A stretch of 47,500 nucleotides of DNA from Methylobacterium currus (GCF_003058325.1 NZ_CP028844.1:150001-197500), one strand, 5' to 3'. Positions 26,708 through 34,940 are shown, numbered from the stretch's first letter. The notes: generated by a model from the sequence alone, not told the origin. Translations and numbers: made by a program.

Positions 26708-27688
26708 ATGCCGGAGACGCAGCCCCGAAGGATCTGCTGCCAAGCGACCAGCCGTCAGGATCCGAGGCCGGAATCCGTCTCCCGCGGCCGGCACGTCCTG
26801 GTGATCGGTGCGACCGCGGGCGGACTGGGACTGGCATCCCACCTGCTGCGGCGCGAGGCCCGGGTGCAGGTCACCGTGATCGAGGCGCAAGCCTCCCGCT
26901 GTCGCCGCCTGCGCCGCGGCGAGTACGCCGCCCTGATGGCAGCGGAGACCGGCCCGCTGCCGGCCGAGCCCCTGCACCTCGTCGAGGCGCTGCGCCGCCA
27001 TGCCGGCCGTCTCCACGTCGCCGAGACGACATGCCTGTCGGTCGCTCTCACGCCACGGGGCGTGGCGGCGCGGACCGCCGACGGCACCACCTATCTCGGT
27101 CGCGCCGCGGTGCTGGCCTTCGCCTTGCAGCCGCCGTCCCTGGGGGCTCCGCCGCGGGAAAGGAATGCCGCGATCCGTGCCCTGCGACTCGACCCGGCCG
27201 ACCTGCCCCTCGGGACCGGCGCCGCCGCCTTGGTCCGCGCCCTGCGGGCGCTGGTGCGGGAAGCGCGCACCCGCGGCGTCGCCATCGACGAGGTTTTGGC
27301 CGGCCTGCGCCTGCATGCCCCGACCCTGTGGCACAGCCTGCCCGACGAGACGCGCGAGCGCCTGTTGCGGCACGGACGACGGGTGTGGGACCGGATCCTC
27401 GGCGGCGGGACATCCGGGCCGGTGACGCGCCGCGATGCCCCGGGACCGCTTCCCCTCGCGCGGGATCTCGTCTCGCACGGCCTGATGCTGGCGCGCGCCG
27501 GCGGCCTCTCCGTCGCGCCGGAGGCGGGGGATCGGCTGTTCGCGGCCGATCCGACGATCCTGATGCCCTACGCGGCGCCCCGGCTCCTCGACCTCGAAGC
27601 CGCCTGCGCCTGGCTCGCGGGGCGCGTCAGCGACGGCGCTGCAGCGCCTGTCGTACCGTCGGCTGCGGCGCTAGCGGGGCGGGCATAG
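26708..27688 (+). CDS. FAD/NAD(P)-binding protein, shortened COG4529-like
   Basis: 326-residue protein. Near the N terminus HVLVIGATAGGLGLASHLLRREARVQVTVIEAQ (about 29-61) is a Rossmann FAD-binding motif in the style of the YdhS-like COG4529 family, and LRLHAPTLWHSLPDETRERLLRHGRRVWD near the middle matches the later part of the same family. The section that normally lies between (second dinucleotide fold) is missing and the total is well below the usual 450-480 residues, so this is an internally deleted or rapidly changing member and may be inactive. Start is set by the promoter element ending near 26664. Placed next to sulfur-uptake genes; reaction unknown. Confidence 0.65.
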   Translation: MPETQPRRICCQATSRQDPRPESVSRGRHVLVIGATAGGLGLASHLLRREARVQVTVIEAQASRCRRLRRGEYAALMAAETGPLPAEPLHLVEALRRHAGRLHVAETTCLSVALTPRGVAARTADGTTYLGRAAVLAFALQPPSLGAPPRERNAAIRALRLDPADLPLGTGAAALVRALRALVREARTRGVAIDEVLAGLRLHAPTLWHSLPDETRERLLRHGRRVWDRILGGGTSGPVTRRDAPGPLPLARDLVSHGLMLARAGGLSVAPEAGDRLFAADPTILMPYAAPRLLDLEAACAWLAGRVSDGAAAPVVPSAAALAGRA

Positions 27689-27695
27689 AATGCGT

Positions 27696-28148
27696 TCAGA
27701 TGTGGTAGGTGAGGCTCGCCGCGGCCTCCGCCTGCGGCAAGGCCCGCATCTGCTCCAGGGTCAGGTTGTCGAGGATGCCCGCGATGCTGTTGCGCACCGC
27801 CAGCATCGCGAGGCGCACCGAGCAGGCCGCCTCGTCGGTGCAATCCTCGCAGGGGCGGTAGGCCGTGCGGCTGGCGCAGGGAAGCGGCGCCAGCGGGCCG
27901 TCCAGGACCCGCACGACGTGGCCGATCCGGATCTCCTCGGCCGGGCGCGCCAGGGCGTAACCGCCTCCGGGACCCTTCTTGCTGTGCACGAAGCCGGCAT
28001 TGCGCAGGTCGCCCAGGATCGCGTCGAGGAATTTCTTCGGGATGCGGTGCGCCTCGGCGATCTCGGCGACGCCGATCCGGGCGCCCTGGGGCAGCCCGGC
28101 GAGGTGCACCATCGCCTTGAGGCCGTACTTGCCCTTGTTGGTCAGCAT
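27696..28148 (-). CDS. Rrf2-family transcriptional regulator with cysteine cluster
   Basis: 150-residue winged-helix DNA-binding protein. The N terminus MLTNKGKYGLKAMVHLAGLPQG and recognition region IPKKFLDAILGDLRNAGFVHSKKGPGGGYALARP are typical of Rrf2/IscR/CymR proteins. Cys91, Cys100, Cys103 and Cys109 in PCASRTAYRPCEDCTDEAACSV could ligate a [2Fe-2S] cluster, so it may sense Fe-S or sulfur status. Converges with the FAD-protein gene (7 bases between stops). Given the surroundings, control of cysteine/sulfur genes is plausible but not shown. Target sites could not be identified. Confidence 0.9.
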   Translation of the reverse strand: MLTNKGKYGLKAMVHLAGLPQGARIGVAEIAEAHRIPKKFLDAILGDLRNAGFVHSKKGPGGGYALARPAEEIRIGHVVRVLDGPLAPLPCASRTAYRPCEDCTDEAACSVRLAMLAVRNSIAGILDNLTLEQMRALPQAEAAASLTYHI

Positions 28149-28385
28149 CGTCGTCCTGCGTGAAGCGCCTGCGGCGGGAGCCATAGCCGGCGCGCGGTGC
28201 CGCAGAGATGGGAATTTGTCGATCGGTTCGGTAGACTTCGCCTCGGCCGGGCGCCGCGACGGCATGTCCGGCGGCGGGCCGGACGAGGGCAGCAACCAAG
28301 ACCGCCATCATAGTCCATAAAAGCCATGAGCTAAATAGATTGGGCCTGTGAAATTCCCTCGCCGGACGGCGTGCTCCCCTCCGTC

Positions 28386-28459
28386 GCGAGCGGGGTCCTT
28401 GGCGAGCGGGGTCCTTGGCGAGCGGGGTCCTTGGCGAGCGGGGTCCTTGGCGCGCGGGG
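28386..28459. repeat. Tandem 16-bp repeat, four perfect copies plus a partial
   Basis: The unit GCGAGCGGGGTCCTTG is repeated perfectly four times (28386-28449), followed by a partial fifth with one change (28450-28459). It lies in the 432-base gap (28149-28580) between the Rrf2 gene and the GntR gene. The rest of that gap shows an AT-rich patch near 28310-28340, possibly the Rrf2 promoter, and no gene. Confidence 0.95.
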
Positions 28460-28580
28460 ACGGCATGGCGCGGCGCGACGGCACCCTGCATCCGGGCGCC
28501 GTCCTACCCGCCGGTGGTCACCACGCCGCTTGGAGCGATGCTGGAGCCGGGGCCGGTCCGGGGCCACCTCGCGCGGCGCG

Positions 28581-29276
28581 TCAGCGCGCAGCTTCGAGCA
28601 CGAAGTCGATCAGGCTGCGGATATGCACGGCAACGGCCGTCCGGGCCGCCGCGGCGTCGCCGGCGATCAGCGCGTCGGCGATCGCCAGATGCTCGCGCGA
28701 ATCGGGCTTCAGACGCTCCTTCAGCCGGTCGATCTCGAACAGCCGGGTCGTCGCGCGCAGGTCCTTGAGGATGCGCGCCATCACCTCGTTGCCGGAATGG
28801 TCGATGAACATCGTGTGCAGGTTGTCGTCCGAGCGCCAATGCGCGTCGGTGTGGTAGGTCGTGGCCTCCAGCATCTGGAGCACCTCCTGGCGCACGCCGG
28901 CCAGGATCGTCCCCGGGATGCGCCCCGCCGCGAGCGCCGCCGCCTCGGGCTCCAGCACCTCGCGCACCTTCAGGCTCTTCAGGTACTCGCCGAGATCGAC
29001 CCGGCGCACGACGTAGGAGCGCCCGGCCTTCACCACCATGCCCTCGCCCTCGAGGCGCTGCAGCGCCTCGCGCAGGGGGGTGCGCGACACGCCCAGGGTC
29101 TCGGCCAGGCGCGCCTCGACGATCGCGTCGCCGGCCCGCAGCCGGCGGTGGCGGATCATGTCCGACAGGGCGCCGTAGGCGAGGTTGCCGAGGTGGAGCG
29201 GCGCCGCCTTCGGGTCGGCCTCGCCGGGCGCCGGTTCGGCGGCGCGGTGCGAACGGTATGCCATCGGTACACTCAT
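28581..29276 (-). CDS. GntR-family (FadR subfamily) transcriptional regulator
   Basis: 231-residue regulator. N-terminal winged helix: NLAYGALSDMIRHRRLRAGDAIVEARLAETLGVSRTPLREALQRLEGEGMV. The C-terminal FCD-type helical ligand-binding domain spans about 100-225, with His residues in HTMFIDHSGNEV and REHLAIADALIAGD that usually hold a metal. It is divergent from the amino-acid transporter/DapA-like/oxidase operon, so it most likely represses that operon until the substrate or an intermediate binds. Start may be ATG 29276 or ATG 29264; the predicted operator overlaps both. Confidence 0.92.
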   Translation of the reverse strand: MSVPMAYRSHRAAEPAPGEADPKAAPLHLGNLAYGALSDMIRHRRLRAGDAIVEARLAETLGVSRTPLREALQRLEGEGMVVKAGRSYVVRRVDLGEYLKSLKVREVLEPEAAALAAGRIPGTILAGVRQEVLQMLEATTYHTDAHWRSDDNLHTMFIDHSGNEVMARILKDLRATTRLFEIDRLKERLKPDSREHLAIADALIAGDAAAARTAVAVHIRSLIDFVLEAAR

Positions 29277-29353
29277 ACGGGCCGCCGGCCGGCCCTCGCA
29301 AGATCAGCCACTCGGGATCACCCGCTTGCGCAACGGTACACGAACGGTATACC
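29254..29353. promoter_or_regulatory. Predicted GntR operators between regulator and catabolic operon
   Basis: Two direct repeats of CGGTA-N6-CGGTA: 29254-29269 over the GntR start codons, and 29334-29349 before the transporter operon, where it runs into the perfect palindrome GGTATACC (29346-29353). The second overlaps a possible promoter (TTGCGC at 29326, TATACC 16 bases on). Position fits auto- and operon repression. Confidence 0.6.
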
Positions 29354-29381
29354 AAACGCTTGCGGAGAGCGGGAGAGAGCG

Positions 29382-30212
29382 ATGGGCGGGCTGCGCCGGA
29401 TGGTTCTGGGATGGTCGCTCGCGGCTGCGGCCGCATCGGGGGCGCTCGCGGCGGAGTGCACCTCGCCGGTCAAGCCCTCCGACCTGACGAAGCCCGGCAG
29501 CCTTGTGATGTCGACCAACCCGACGCTGCCGCCGATGCAATATGTGGACCGGTCGGGCCAGCTCGTCGGCATGCGCATCGAGCTCGGGCGCGAGATCGCC
29601 CGGCGGCTCTGCCTCACGCCGGACTACGTCAAGATCGAGTTCCCGGCGATGATCCCGGGCCTTCAGGCCGGTCGCTGGGACATGATCAATACCGGGATCT
29701 TCTTCACGCCCGAGCGGGCGAAGATCATGCAGATGATCCCCTACGAGAGCCAGACGATCAGCATCGCGACGGCGCTCAAGCCGAAGGTGCCGGTGACCCG
29801 GGTCGAGGATCTCGACGGCCGCACGATCGGGGTCGAGATGGGGGGCTTCGAGGAGAACAAGGCGAAGGCGCTCAATGCCGAACTGAAGGGCAAGGGCCTT
29901 TCCGGCATGACGATCCGCACCTTCGACAGCTACGCCCTGGCCTACCAGGCGCTGCGGGCCGGCCATGTCGAGGCGGTGGTGTCGATCGACGCCGTCGCCA
30001 AGGAATACGCCGACCGCGGCGAGTTCCAGCGTGCGCTCACAGGCCTGTTCCCGACCCCGGTCTCCCTGGCGTTCAAGAACCGGAACCTCGCCGACGCGGT
30101 GCTCAAGGTGCTGGAGGCGATGCAGGAAGACGGCAGCTTCGCGGCCCTGCTCGGGCGCTTCGGCGTGGTGCCGGTGCCCGGCCGCCTCGCCGTGCAGGGG
30201 CCGGCCGGCTGA
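29382..30212 (+). CDS. Amino-acid ABC transporter substrate-binding protein
   Basis: 276-residue periplasmic protein of the polar amino acid family (SBP_bac_3). Signal peptide LRRMVLGWSLAAAAASGALA cleaved before AECTSP. Family pattern LVMSTNPTLPPMQYVDRSGQLVGMRIELGREIARRLCL and WDMINTGIFFTPERAKIMQMIPY. GGGAGAGA lies 6 bases before ATG 29382. First gene of an operon with a permease, a DapA-family enzyme and a fused amino-acid oxidase; uptake of the oxidase substrate (hydroxyproline or similar) is inferred. Confidence 0.92.
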   Translation: MGGLRRMVLGWSLAAAAASGALAAECTSPVKPSDLTKPGSLVMSTNPTLPPMQYVDRSGQLVGMRIELGREIARRLCLTPDYVKIEFPAMIPGLQAGRWDMINTGIFFTPERAKIMQMIPYESQTISIATALKPKVPVTRVEDLDGRTIGVEMGGFEENKAKALNAELKGKGLSGMTIRTFDSYALAYQALRAGHVEAVVSIDAVAKEYADRGEFQRALTGLFPTPVSLAFKNRNLADAVLKVLEAMQEDGSFAALLGRFGVVPVPGRLAVQGPAG

Positions 30213-30226
30213 GCGGGACCCGACCC

Positions 30227-30916
30227 GTGGCGGGCTGGAACTGGGCCGGGTTCTTCGAGTACCTGGCCAACCCCTACATCCTGATGGGCGCCTGGGCCAC
30301 GCTCTGGCTCACCGCCGCCGCGATGCTGATCGGCCTCGCGCTCGGCTTCGGCCTCGCCTTGATGCGGCGCTCGCGCCATGTCTGGCTCTCGGCGCCGGCC
30401 GGCCTCTACGTCTGGCTGTTCCGGGGCACGCCGCTCCTGGTGCAGCTGATCGTGATCTATACCGGGCTGCCGCAGCTCGGGATCAAGTTCACGGTGATCG
30501 AATCGGCGCTGATCGGCCTCTCGCTCAACGAGGCGGCCTATCTTGCCGAGATCATCCGGGCCGGGATCGACGCCGTGCCGAAGGGTCAGGTGGGCGCCGC
30601 CCGGGCGCTCGGCCTGCGCGAGCCGCAGGTGATGGCTCATGTCGTCCTGCCCCAGGCCCTGCGCATCGTCGTGCCGCCGCTCGGCAATTCGGTGAACGGC
30701 CTCCTCAAGACGACCTCGATCACCTCGGTGATCTCGATGGAGGAGCTTTTGCGCCGCACCCAGGTGCTGATCCAGGAGCGCTTCGAGGTGCTGGAGCTCT
30801 TCTCCGTCGCCGCCCTCTACTACCTCGCCATGACGACCGCCTGGCAGCTCGTGCAGCGGCGGCTGGAGCGTCACTACGGCCGCTCCGACCTGCCGCCGAC
30901 CGGCGCCGGCGCCTGA
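30227..30916 (+). CDS. Amino-acid ABC transporter permease (HisM/GlnP type)
   Basis: 229-residue inner-membrane permease with the HEQRo-family layout: helix 1 at about 17-40 (LMGAWATLWLTAAAMLIGLALGFGLALM), LYVWLFRGTPLLVQLIVIY, and the coupling loop PKGQVGAARALGLREPQVMAHVVLPQALRIVVPPL. GTG 30227 is taken as start: it begins 15 bases after the binding-protein stop and just before the first helix; no ATG precedes that helix. There is only one permease gene and no ATPase gene in the operon, so an ATPase must come from elsewhere. Confidence 0.88.
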   Translation: MAGWNWAGFFEYLANPYILMGAWATLWLTAAAMLIGLALGFGLALMRRSRHVWLSAPAGLYVWLFRGTPLLVQLIVIYTGLPQLGIKFTVIESALIGLSLNEAAYLAEIIRAGIDAVPKGQVGAARALGLREPQVMAHVVLPQALRIVVPPLGNSVNGLLKTTSITSVISMEELLRRTQVLIQERFEVLELFSVAALYYLAMTTAWQLVQRRLERHYGRSDLPPTGAGA

Positions 30917-30929
30917 GGACCTCTTCTCC

Positions 30930-31820
30930 ATGACCAAGCGCTTTCGCGGCACCTATACGGTGATGATCACCCCCACCGACGCCGAGGGCCGCCTCGACCT
31001 GAAGGCGCTCGCCGCCTTCACCGAGTGGCAGATCGCGCAAGGGATCCACGGCCTGATCCCCCTCGGCTCCACCGGCGAGTTCCTGTCCCTCGCCGAGGAG
31101 GAGCGGGTGGCGGTGGCCGAGACGGTGATCCGCGTCGCCGCCGGCCGGGTGCCGGTGCTGGTCGGCACCGGCGCCGAGGATACCCGCGAGGCTTTGCGCC
31201 TCAGCCGCCAGGCGGAAGCGCTCGGCGCCGACGGCGTGATGATCATCCCGCCCTTCTACGCGACGCCGACGGCGGACGAGCTCGTCCACCATTACCGCAC
31301 GATCGGCGAGGCGATCGGCCTGCCGATCATGGTCTACAACAACCCGGCGACCGCGAATGTCGACCTGCGGCCCGACCTCGTCGCCCGCATCGCCGAGATC
31401 GACAATTGCCGCTACATCAAGGAATCGACCCTCGAGGTGACGCGGGTGCGCGACATCCTCCGGCTCTGCGGCGACCGGATGACGGTGTTCGGCGGCATCC
31501 TGGGCTTCGAATCCTTCGTCGAGGGCGCGGAGGGCTGGGTGGCGGTGGCGTCGAACGTCGCGCCCGGACCGCTCGCGCGCCTGTTCACCCTGGTGGCCGA
31601 CGAGGAGAAGCTGCGCGAGGCCCGCGCCCTGTCGCTGCACTGGCTGCCGCTGATCGAGGCGGTGGGGGGCCAGGCCTACGTCGCCGGCACCAAGGCGCTC
31701 CTCACCCATATGGGCTTCCCCGCCGGCCCGCCGCGGCCGCCCCGCCTGCCCCTGCCGCCGGCCGCCGACGCGGCGATGCGCGACCTCGTCGCGCGGTTCG
31801 GCCTGCGCTTCGATGGGTGA
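30930..31820 (+). CDS. Dihydrodipicolinate-synthase-family lyase/deaminase
   Basis: 296-residue class I aldolase-type TIM barrel. Schiff-base Lys164 in RYIKEST, Tyr136 in MVYNNP and the GSTGE loop (46-50) are intact. The family includes DapA, N-acetylneuraminate lyase and 1-pyrroline-4-hydroxy-2-carboxylate deaminase. Because it overlaps (8 bases) a gene for an HcnABC/LhpBEF-like oxidase and follows amino-acid uptake genes, the last function, giving 2-oxoglutarate semialdehyde from the oxidised D-hydroxyproline, is the best guess. A biosynthetic DapA would not normally sit here. The next enzyme of that pathway is not in the window. Confidence 0.85.
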   Translation: MTKRFRGTYTVMITPTDAEGRLDLKALAAFTEWQIAQGIHGLIPLGSTGEFLSLAEEERVAVAETVIRVAAGRVPVLVGTGAEDTREALRLSRQAEALGADGVMIIPPFYATPTADELVHHYRTIGEAIGLPIMVYNNPATANVDLRPDLVARIAEIDNCRYIKESTLEVTRVRDILRLCGDRMTVFGGILGFESFVEGAEGWVAVASNVAPGPLARLFTLVADEEKLREARALSLHWLPLIEAVGGQAYVAGTKALLTHMGFPAGPPRPPRLPLPPAADAAMRDLVARFGLRFDG

Positions 31821-34704
31821 GGCGGGCGCCTGGACGCTGATCGTCGAGGGGAGGGCGGTTCCGGCCGCTCCGGGCGCGAGCCTCGCGGCGGCGCTCGTCG
31901 CGGCCGGCCAACTCTCCCTGAACACCGCCAGGGACGGCACGCCCCGGGGTCCGTTCTGCGGCATGGGCGCCTGCCACGACTGCCTCGTGACGGTCGACGG
32001 CCGTTCCGGCCTCCGGGCCTGCATGACCAAGGTCCGGGACGGGATGCGTGTGTCGCGCCAGCCGGCCCTGCCTGAGCCCAGCGCCGACCTCGCCGCCCTC
32101 CCGGCCGGGATCCCGATCCTCACGACCGACCTGCTGGTGGTCGGCGCCGGGCCGGCCGGGCTCGCCGCCGCGGAAGCCGCAGCCCGCGCGGGCGCCACGG
32201 TCACGCTCCTCGACGAGCGCCCGGCCCCGGGCGGGCAGTACTTCAAGCAGCCCTCGACCGAGGACGCCGCGCGCGGGGCCGACTCGCAAGCGGCGACCGG
32301 GCGGGCCGCGATCGACCGTCTGCGCCGCCTCGGCGCGAGCCTCGTGTCCGAGGCCCTGGTCTGGGGTGCCGAGCGCGAGCCGGACGGCGCCTTGCGGGTC
32401 GGCGTCCTCGTCGCCGGCGAGGCGCGGACGCTGCGCCCCCGCCTCGTGATCGTCGCGACGGGCGCGATCGAGGCCGCCCCGATCCTGCCCGGCTGGACCC
32501 TGCCCGGGGTGATGACGGCGGGCGCCCTCCAGACCCTCCTGCGCAGCGACGGCGTGGTGCCGCCCGGGCCCGTGGTGGTCGCCGGCAACGGCCCGCTCAA
32601 CCTTCAGGTCGCGGTCGAGCTCCTGCGCCGCGGCGGCACCGTCGCGGCCCTCGTCGAGGCGGCGGATCCGCCCTGGCGGCGGCCCGGCGACGGAGCGGCG
32701 CTCGCCACGGCCGGCCCGGGCTTGGCGGCGGCGGGCCTGCGCCAGATGGCGATCCTGCATCGGGCTGGCGTGCCGGTCCTGTGGGGGGCGCGGGTGGTCC
32801 GGGTCGAGGGCGAGGGCGGCGTCGAGCGCGTCGTCGTCGCCGGCCGCACCGGCGCGACCCGGACCTTCCCGGCCGGGTTCTGCGCCCTCGGCGAGGGCTT
32901 CCGGCCGGCCAACGAGCTGCCGCGCCTCCTCGGCTGCCGTCACGAGCCGGACGGGCGGGGCGGCCTCGCGACCGTCCGGGATGCGCACGGCGCGACCTCG
33001 CTCGCGGACGTGTTCGTCGCCGGCGAGGCCGGGCGCTTCGGTGGCGCGGTGCTGGCCGGGTTGCAGGGCACGCTCGCCGGCCGGGCGGCGGCGCGGCGCC
33101 TCGGCCGTCCGGTGCCGGGCGACGACGCGATCCTGCTGCGCCGCAGCGCCCGGGCCCGCGCCTTCCAGGACGCGCTCTGGCGGCTGTTCGCCGCTCCGGC
33201 AGCTGGTCTCGCCCGGGCCGACGACGCCACGATCCTGTGCCGCTGCGAGGCCCTGACCCTCGGCGACCTCCGGCGCACCATCGCCGCGGCGGGCCTGCGG
33301 GACGTCGCCTCGCTCAAGCGCCTGACCCGCGCCGGCATGGGCCGCTGCCAGGGCCGCCTCTGCGGCGAGCATCTCGGGAGCCTGGTCGGCGCCGCCCCGG
33401 GCGAGCGCGCCGGCCTCGCGCCGCAGATGCCGCTGCGGCCGGTCCCGATCGCCGCGCTCGCGGTCGAGAAGCCCGAATGGGGCGGCCACCGCCGCAGCCT
33501 GCTGCCGGATTGGGATCCGGCCGAGACCGGCGAGCGCGTGGCGCGGGAGGCCGACATCGTGGTGATCGGCGCCGGCATCGCCGGCCTGTCGACCGCCCTG
33601 TTCCTGGCCCGCGCCGGCCGCGACGTCCTGGTGATCGAGCGGGCGGAGCCGAACGCGCTCGCCTCCGGCGGCAATGCCGGCAGCCTGCACGCCCAGCTCC
33701 TCTCCTTCGACCACGGCGCCCGGGCGGAGGGCGGCGGCGGCCCGGCCGCCCGCACCCTGCCCCTCCAGCGCGATTCGATCGCCCTGTGGCTCGACCTCGC
33801 GCGGGAGCTTGACCGCGACGTCGAGATCGGCCGCACCGGGGGGCTGATGGTGGCGGAGACCGAGCGCGACCTGGCCTTCCTGGCGGAGAAGACCCGGATC
33901 GAGCGCAGCCAGGGCATCGACAGCCACGTGATCTCGGCCGCCGAGCTGCGGACCCTGGAGCCGGCCCTCTGGGAGGGGTTTGCGGGTGCCGCCTACTGCC
34001 CGCAGGAGGGCAAGATCAACCCGCTCCTCGCGACGCACGCGATCCTGGAGGCGGCGCGGGCCGCCGGCGCCCGCCTGCTCACCCGGACGGCGGTCACGGG
34101 CATCGCCCGGGACGGCGCCGGCTTCCGGATCGAGACCGCCCGCGGCCCGGTGCGGGCCGGCCGGGTGGTCAACGCCGCCGGCGCCTTCGCGTCGGTGATC
34201 GGAAGGATGCTCGGTGTCGAGGTGCCGGTCTTCGGCGCCCCGTTGCAGATGATCGTCACCGAGCCCGCCGCGCCGCTGGTCGGTTGCCTGATCGCCCATG
34301 CCGACCGCCACCTGACCCTGAAGCAGGCGCGGAACGGCAGCCTGCTCGTCGGCGGCGGCTGGACCGCCGGCCTCGATCCGGTCCACGGCCATCCGCGCCC
34401 GCTGATGGCGAGCCTCGAGGGCAACCTGTGGGTGGCGCAACACGTCGTGCCGGCCTTGCGGGCGTTACGGGTCGTGCGCTCCTGGGCGGCGATGAACATC
34501 AACATCGACGGCGCCCCGATCCTCGGCGAGGATCCGCGCCGGCCGGGACTGTTCCACGCCGTGACCTCGAACGGCTACACCCTGGGCCCGCTCGTCGGCC
34601 GCATCACCGCCGACCTGATCGCCCGGGGCGACACGGACCGCGACGTGGCGGGGTTCTCGGTGGCACGGTTCGAGGGGAAGGCGGCCGGCTCGTCCTCGGC
34701 ATAG
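31813..34704 (+). CDS. Three-part fusion amino-acid oxidase (HcnABC/D-hydroxyproline dehydrogenase type)
   Basis: 963-residue flavo-iron-sulfur enzyme. Part 1 (1-90): [2Fe-2S] ferredoxin-like domain with Cys49, Cys54, Cys57 and Cys70, equivalent to HcnA. Part 2 (about 103-550): FAD/NAD-type oxidoreductase equivalent to HcnB, Rossmann VVGAGPAGLAAAEAA (109-123), ATGAIEAAPILPGWTLPGVMTAG, and a C-terminal BFD-like cluster site with Cys476, Cys478, Cys512, Cys517. Part 3 (about 580-950): DAAO-type FAD oxidase equivalent to HcnC/LhpE, IVVIGAGIAGLSTALFLARAGRDVLVIER and a C-terminal GAPILGEDPRRPGLFHAVTSNGYTLGP. In known systems these are separate subunits. The neighbouring DapA-like enzyme favours D-hydroxyproline or another D-imino acid; hydrogen cyanide synthase is less likely. 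Probably cytoplasmic face of the membrane, with electrons passed to the respiratory chain (family knowledge). Confidence 0.9.
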   Translation: MGEAGAWTLIVEGRAVPAAPGASLAAALVAAGQLSLNTARDGTPRGPFCGMGACHDCLVTVDGRSGLRACMTKVRDGMRVSRQPALPEPSADLAALPAGIPILTTDLLVVGAGPAGLAAAEAAARAGATVTLLDERPAPGGQYFKQPSTEDAARGADSQAATGRAAIDRLRRLGASLVSEALVWGAEREPDGALRVGVLVAGEARTLRPRLVIVATGAIEAAPILPGWTLPGVMTAGALQTLLRSDGVVPPGPVVVAGNGPLNLQVAVELLRRGGTVAALVEAADPPWRRPGDGAALATAGPGLAAAGLRQMAILHRAGVPVLWGARVVRVEGEGGVERVVVAGRTGATRTFPAGFCALGEGFRPANELPRLLGCRHEPDGRGGLATVRDAHGATSLADVFVAGEAGRFGGAVLAGLQGTLAGRAAARRLGRPVPGDDAILLRRSARARAFQDALWRLFAAPAAGLARADDATILCRCEALTLGDLRRTIAAAGLRDVASLKRLTRAGMGRCQGRLCGEHLGSLVGAAPGERAGLAPQMPLRPVPIAALAVEKPEWGGHRRSLLPDWDPAETGERVAREADIVVIGAGIAGLSTALFLARAGRDVLVIERAEPNALASGGNAGSLHAQLLSFDHGARAEGGGGPAARTLPLQRDSIALWLDLARELDRDVEIGRTGGLMVAETERDLAFLAEKTRIERSQGIDSHVISAAELRTLEPALWEGFAGAAYCPQEGKINPLLATHAILEAARAAGARLLTRTAVTGIARDGAGFRIETARGPVRAGRVVNAAGAFASVIGRMLGVEVPVFGAPLQMIVTEPAAPLVGCLIAHADRHLTLKQARNGSLLVGGGWTAGLDPVHGHPRPLMASLEGNLWVAQHVVPALRALRVVRSWAAMNINIDGAPILGEDPRRPGLFHAVTSNGYTLGPLVGRITADLIARGDTDRDVAGFSVARFEGKAAGSSSA

Positions 34705-34887
34705 GCGCGCGCGACACTCCCGCTGCCCGCGGCTGAGGGGTCTGCGTGAGTCGCCGGCCGAATGCCGTGATCGACGGATCGTCTTGTCGCGAGCGCGTCG
34801 GAGGATCGGCAGACCGGATTGGCGACGATCGGGCGAAAGCTGCCGCGTCTCCGGCAACGCTCCGGCCGCCCGCGACTGGAGACCGAA

Positions 34888-34930
34888 GCGGCCACCGGCC
34901 GGCGTCGTCCAGACGCCGGCCGGTGGCCGC
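34888..34930. terminator. Perfect 19-bp hairpin between convergent operons
   Basis: GCGGCCACCGGCCGGCGTC (34888-34906), loop GTCCA, and its exact complement at 34912-34930. It lies 10 bases after the cysteine desulfurase stop and about 185 bases after the oxidase stop. No T tract, but the stability and position support a shared transcription barrier. The remaining 34705-34887 shows no gene. Confidence 0.65.
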
Positions 34931-34940
34931 CACGGAGCGG

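Noticed and set aside
28386..28459. CRISPR array
   Set aside because: The repeats are directly adjacent with no spacers; it is a simple tandem repeat.
30930..31820. Lysine-biosynthetic dapA
   Set aside because: Position inside a transporter-oxidase operon under a GntR regulator favours a catabolic member of the family.
31813..34704. Hydrogen cyanide synthase
   Set aside because: The HcnABC likeness is real, but HcnABC is usually encoded alone as three genes; here a DapA-family enzyme, amino-acid uptake genes and a GntR regulator point to imino-acid catabolism. Not excluded by sequence alone.
34888..34930. Insertion-sequence end or attachment site
   Set aside because: The perfect inverted repeat has a 5-base loop and lies between convergent stops, as expected for a terminator; no transposase or direct repeats flank it.
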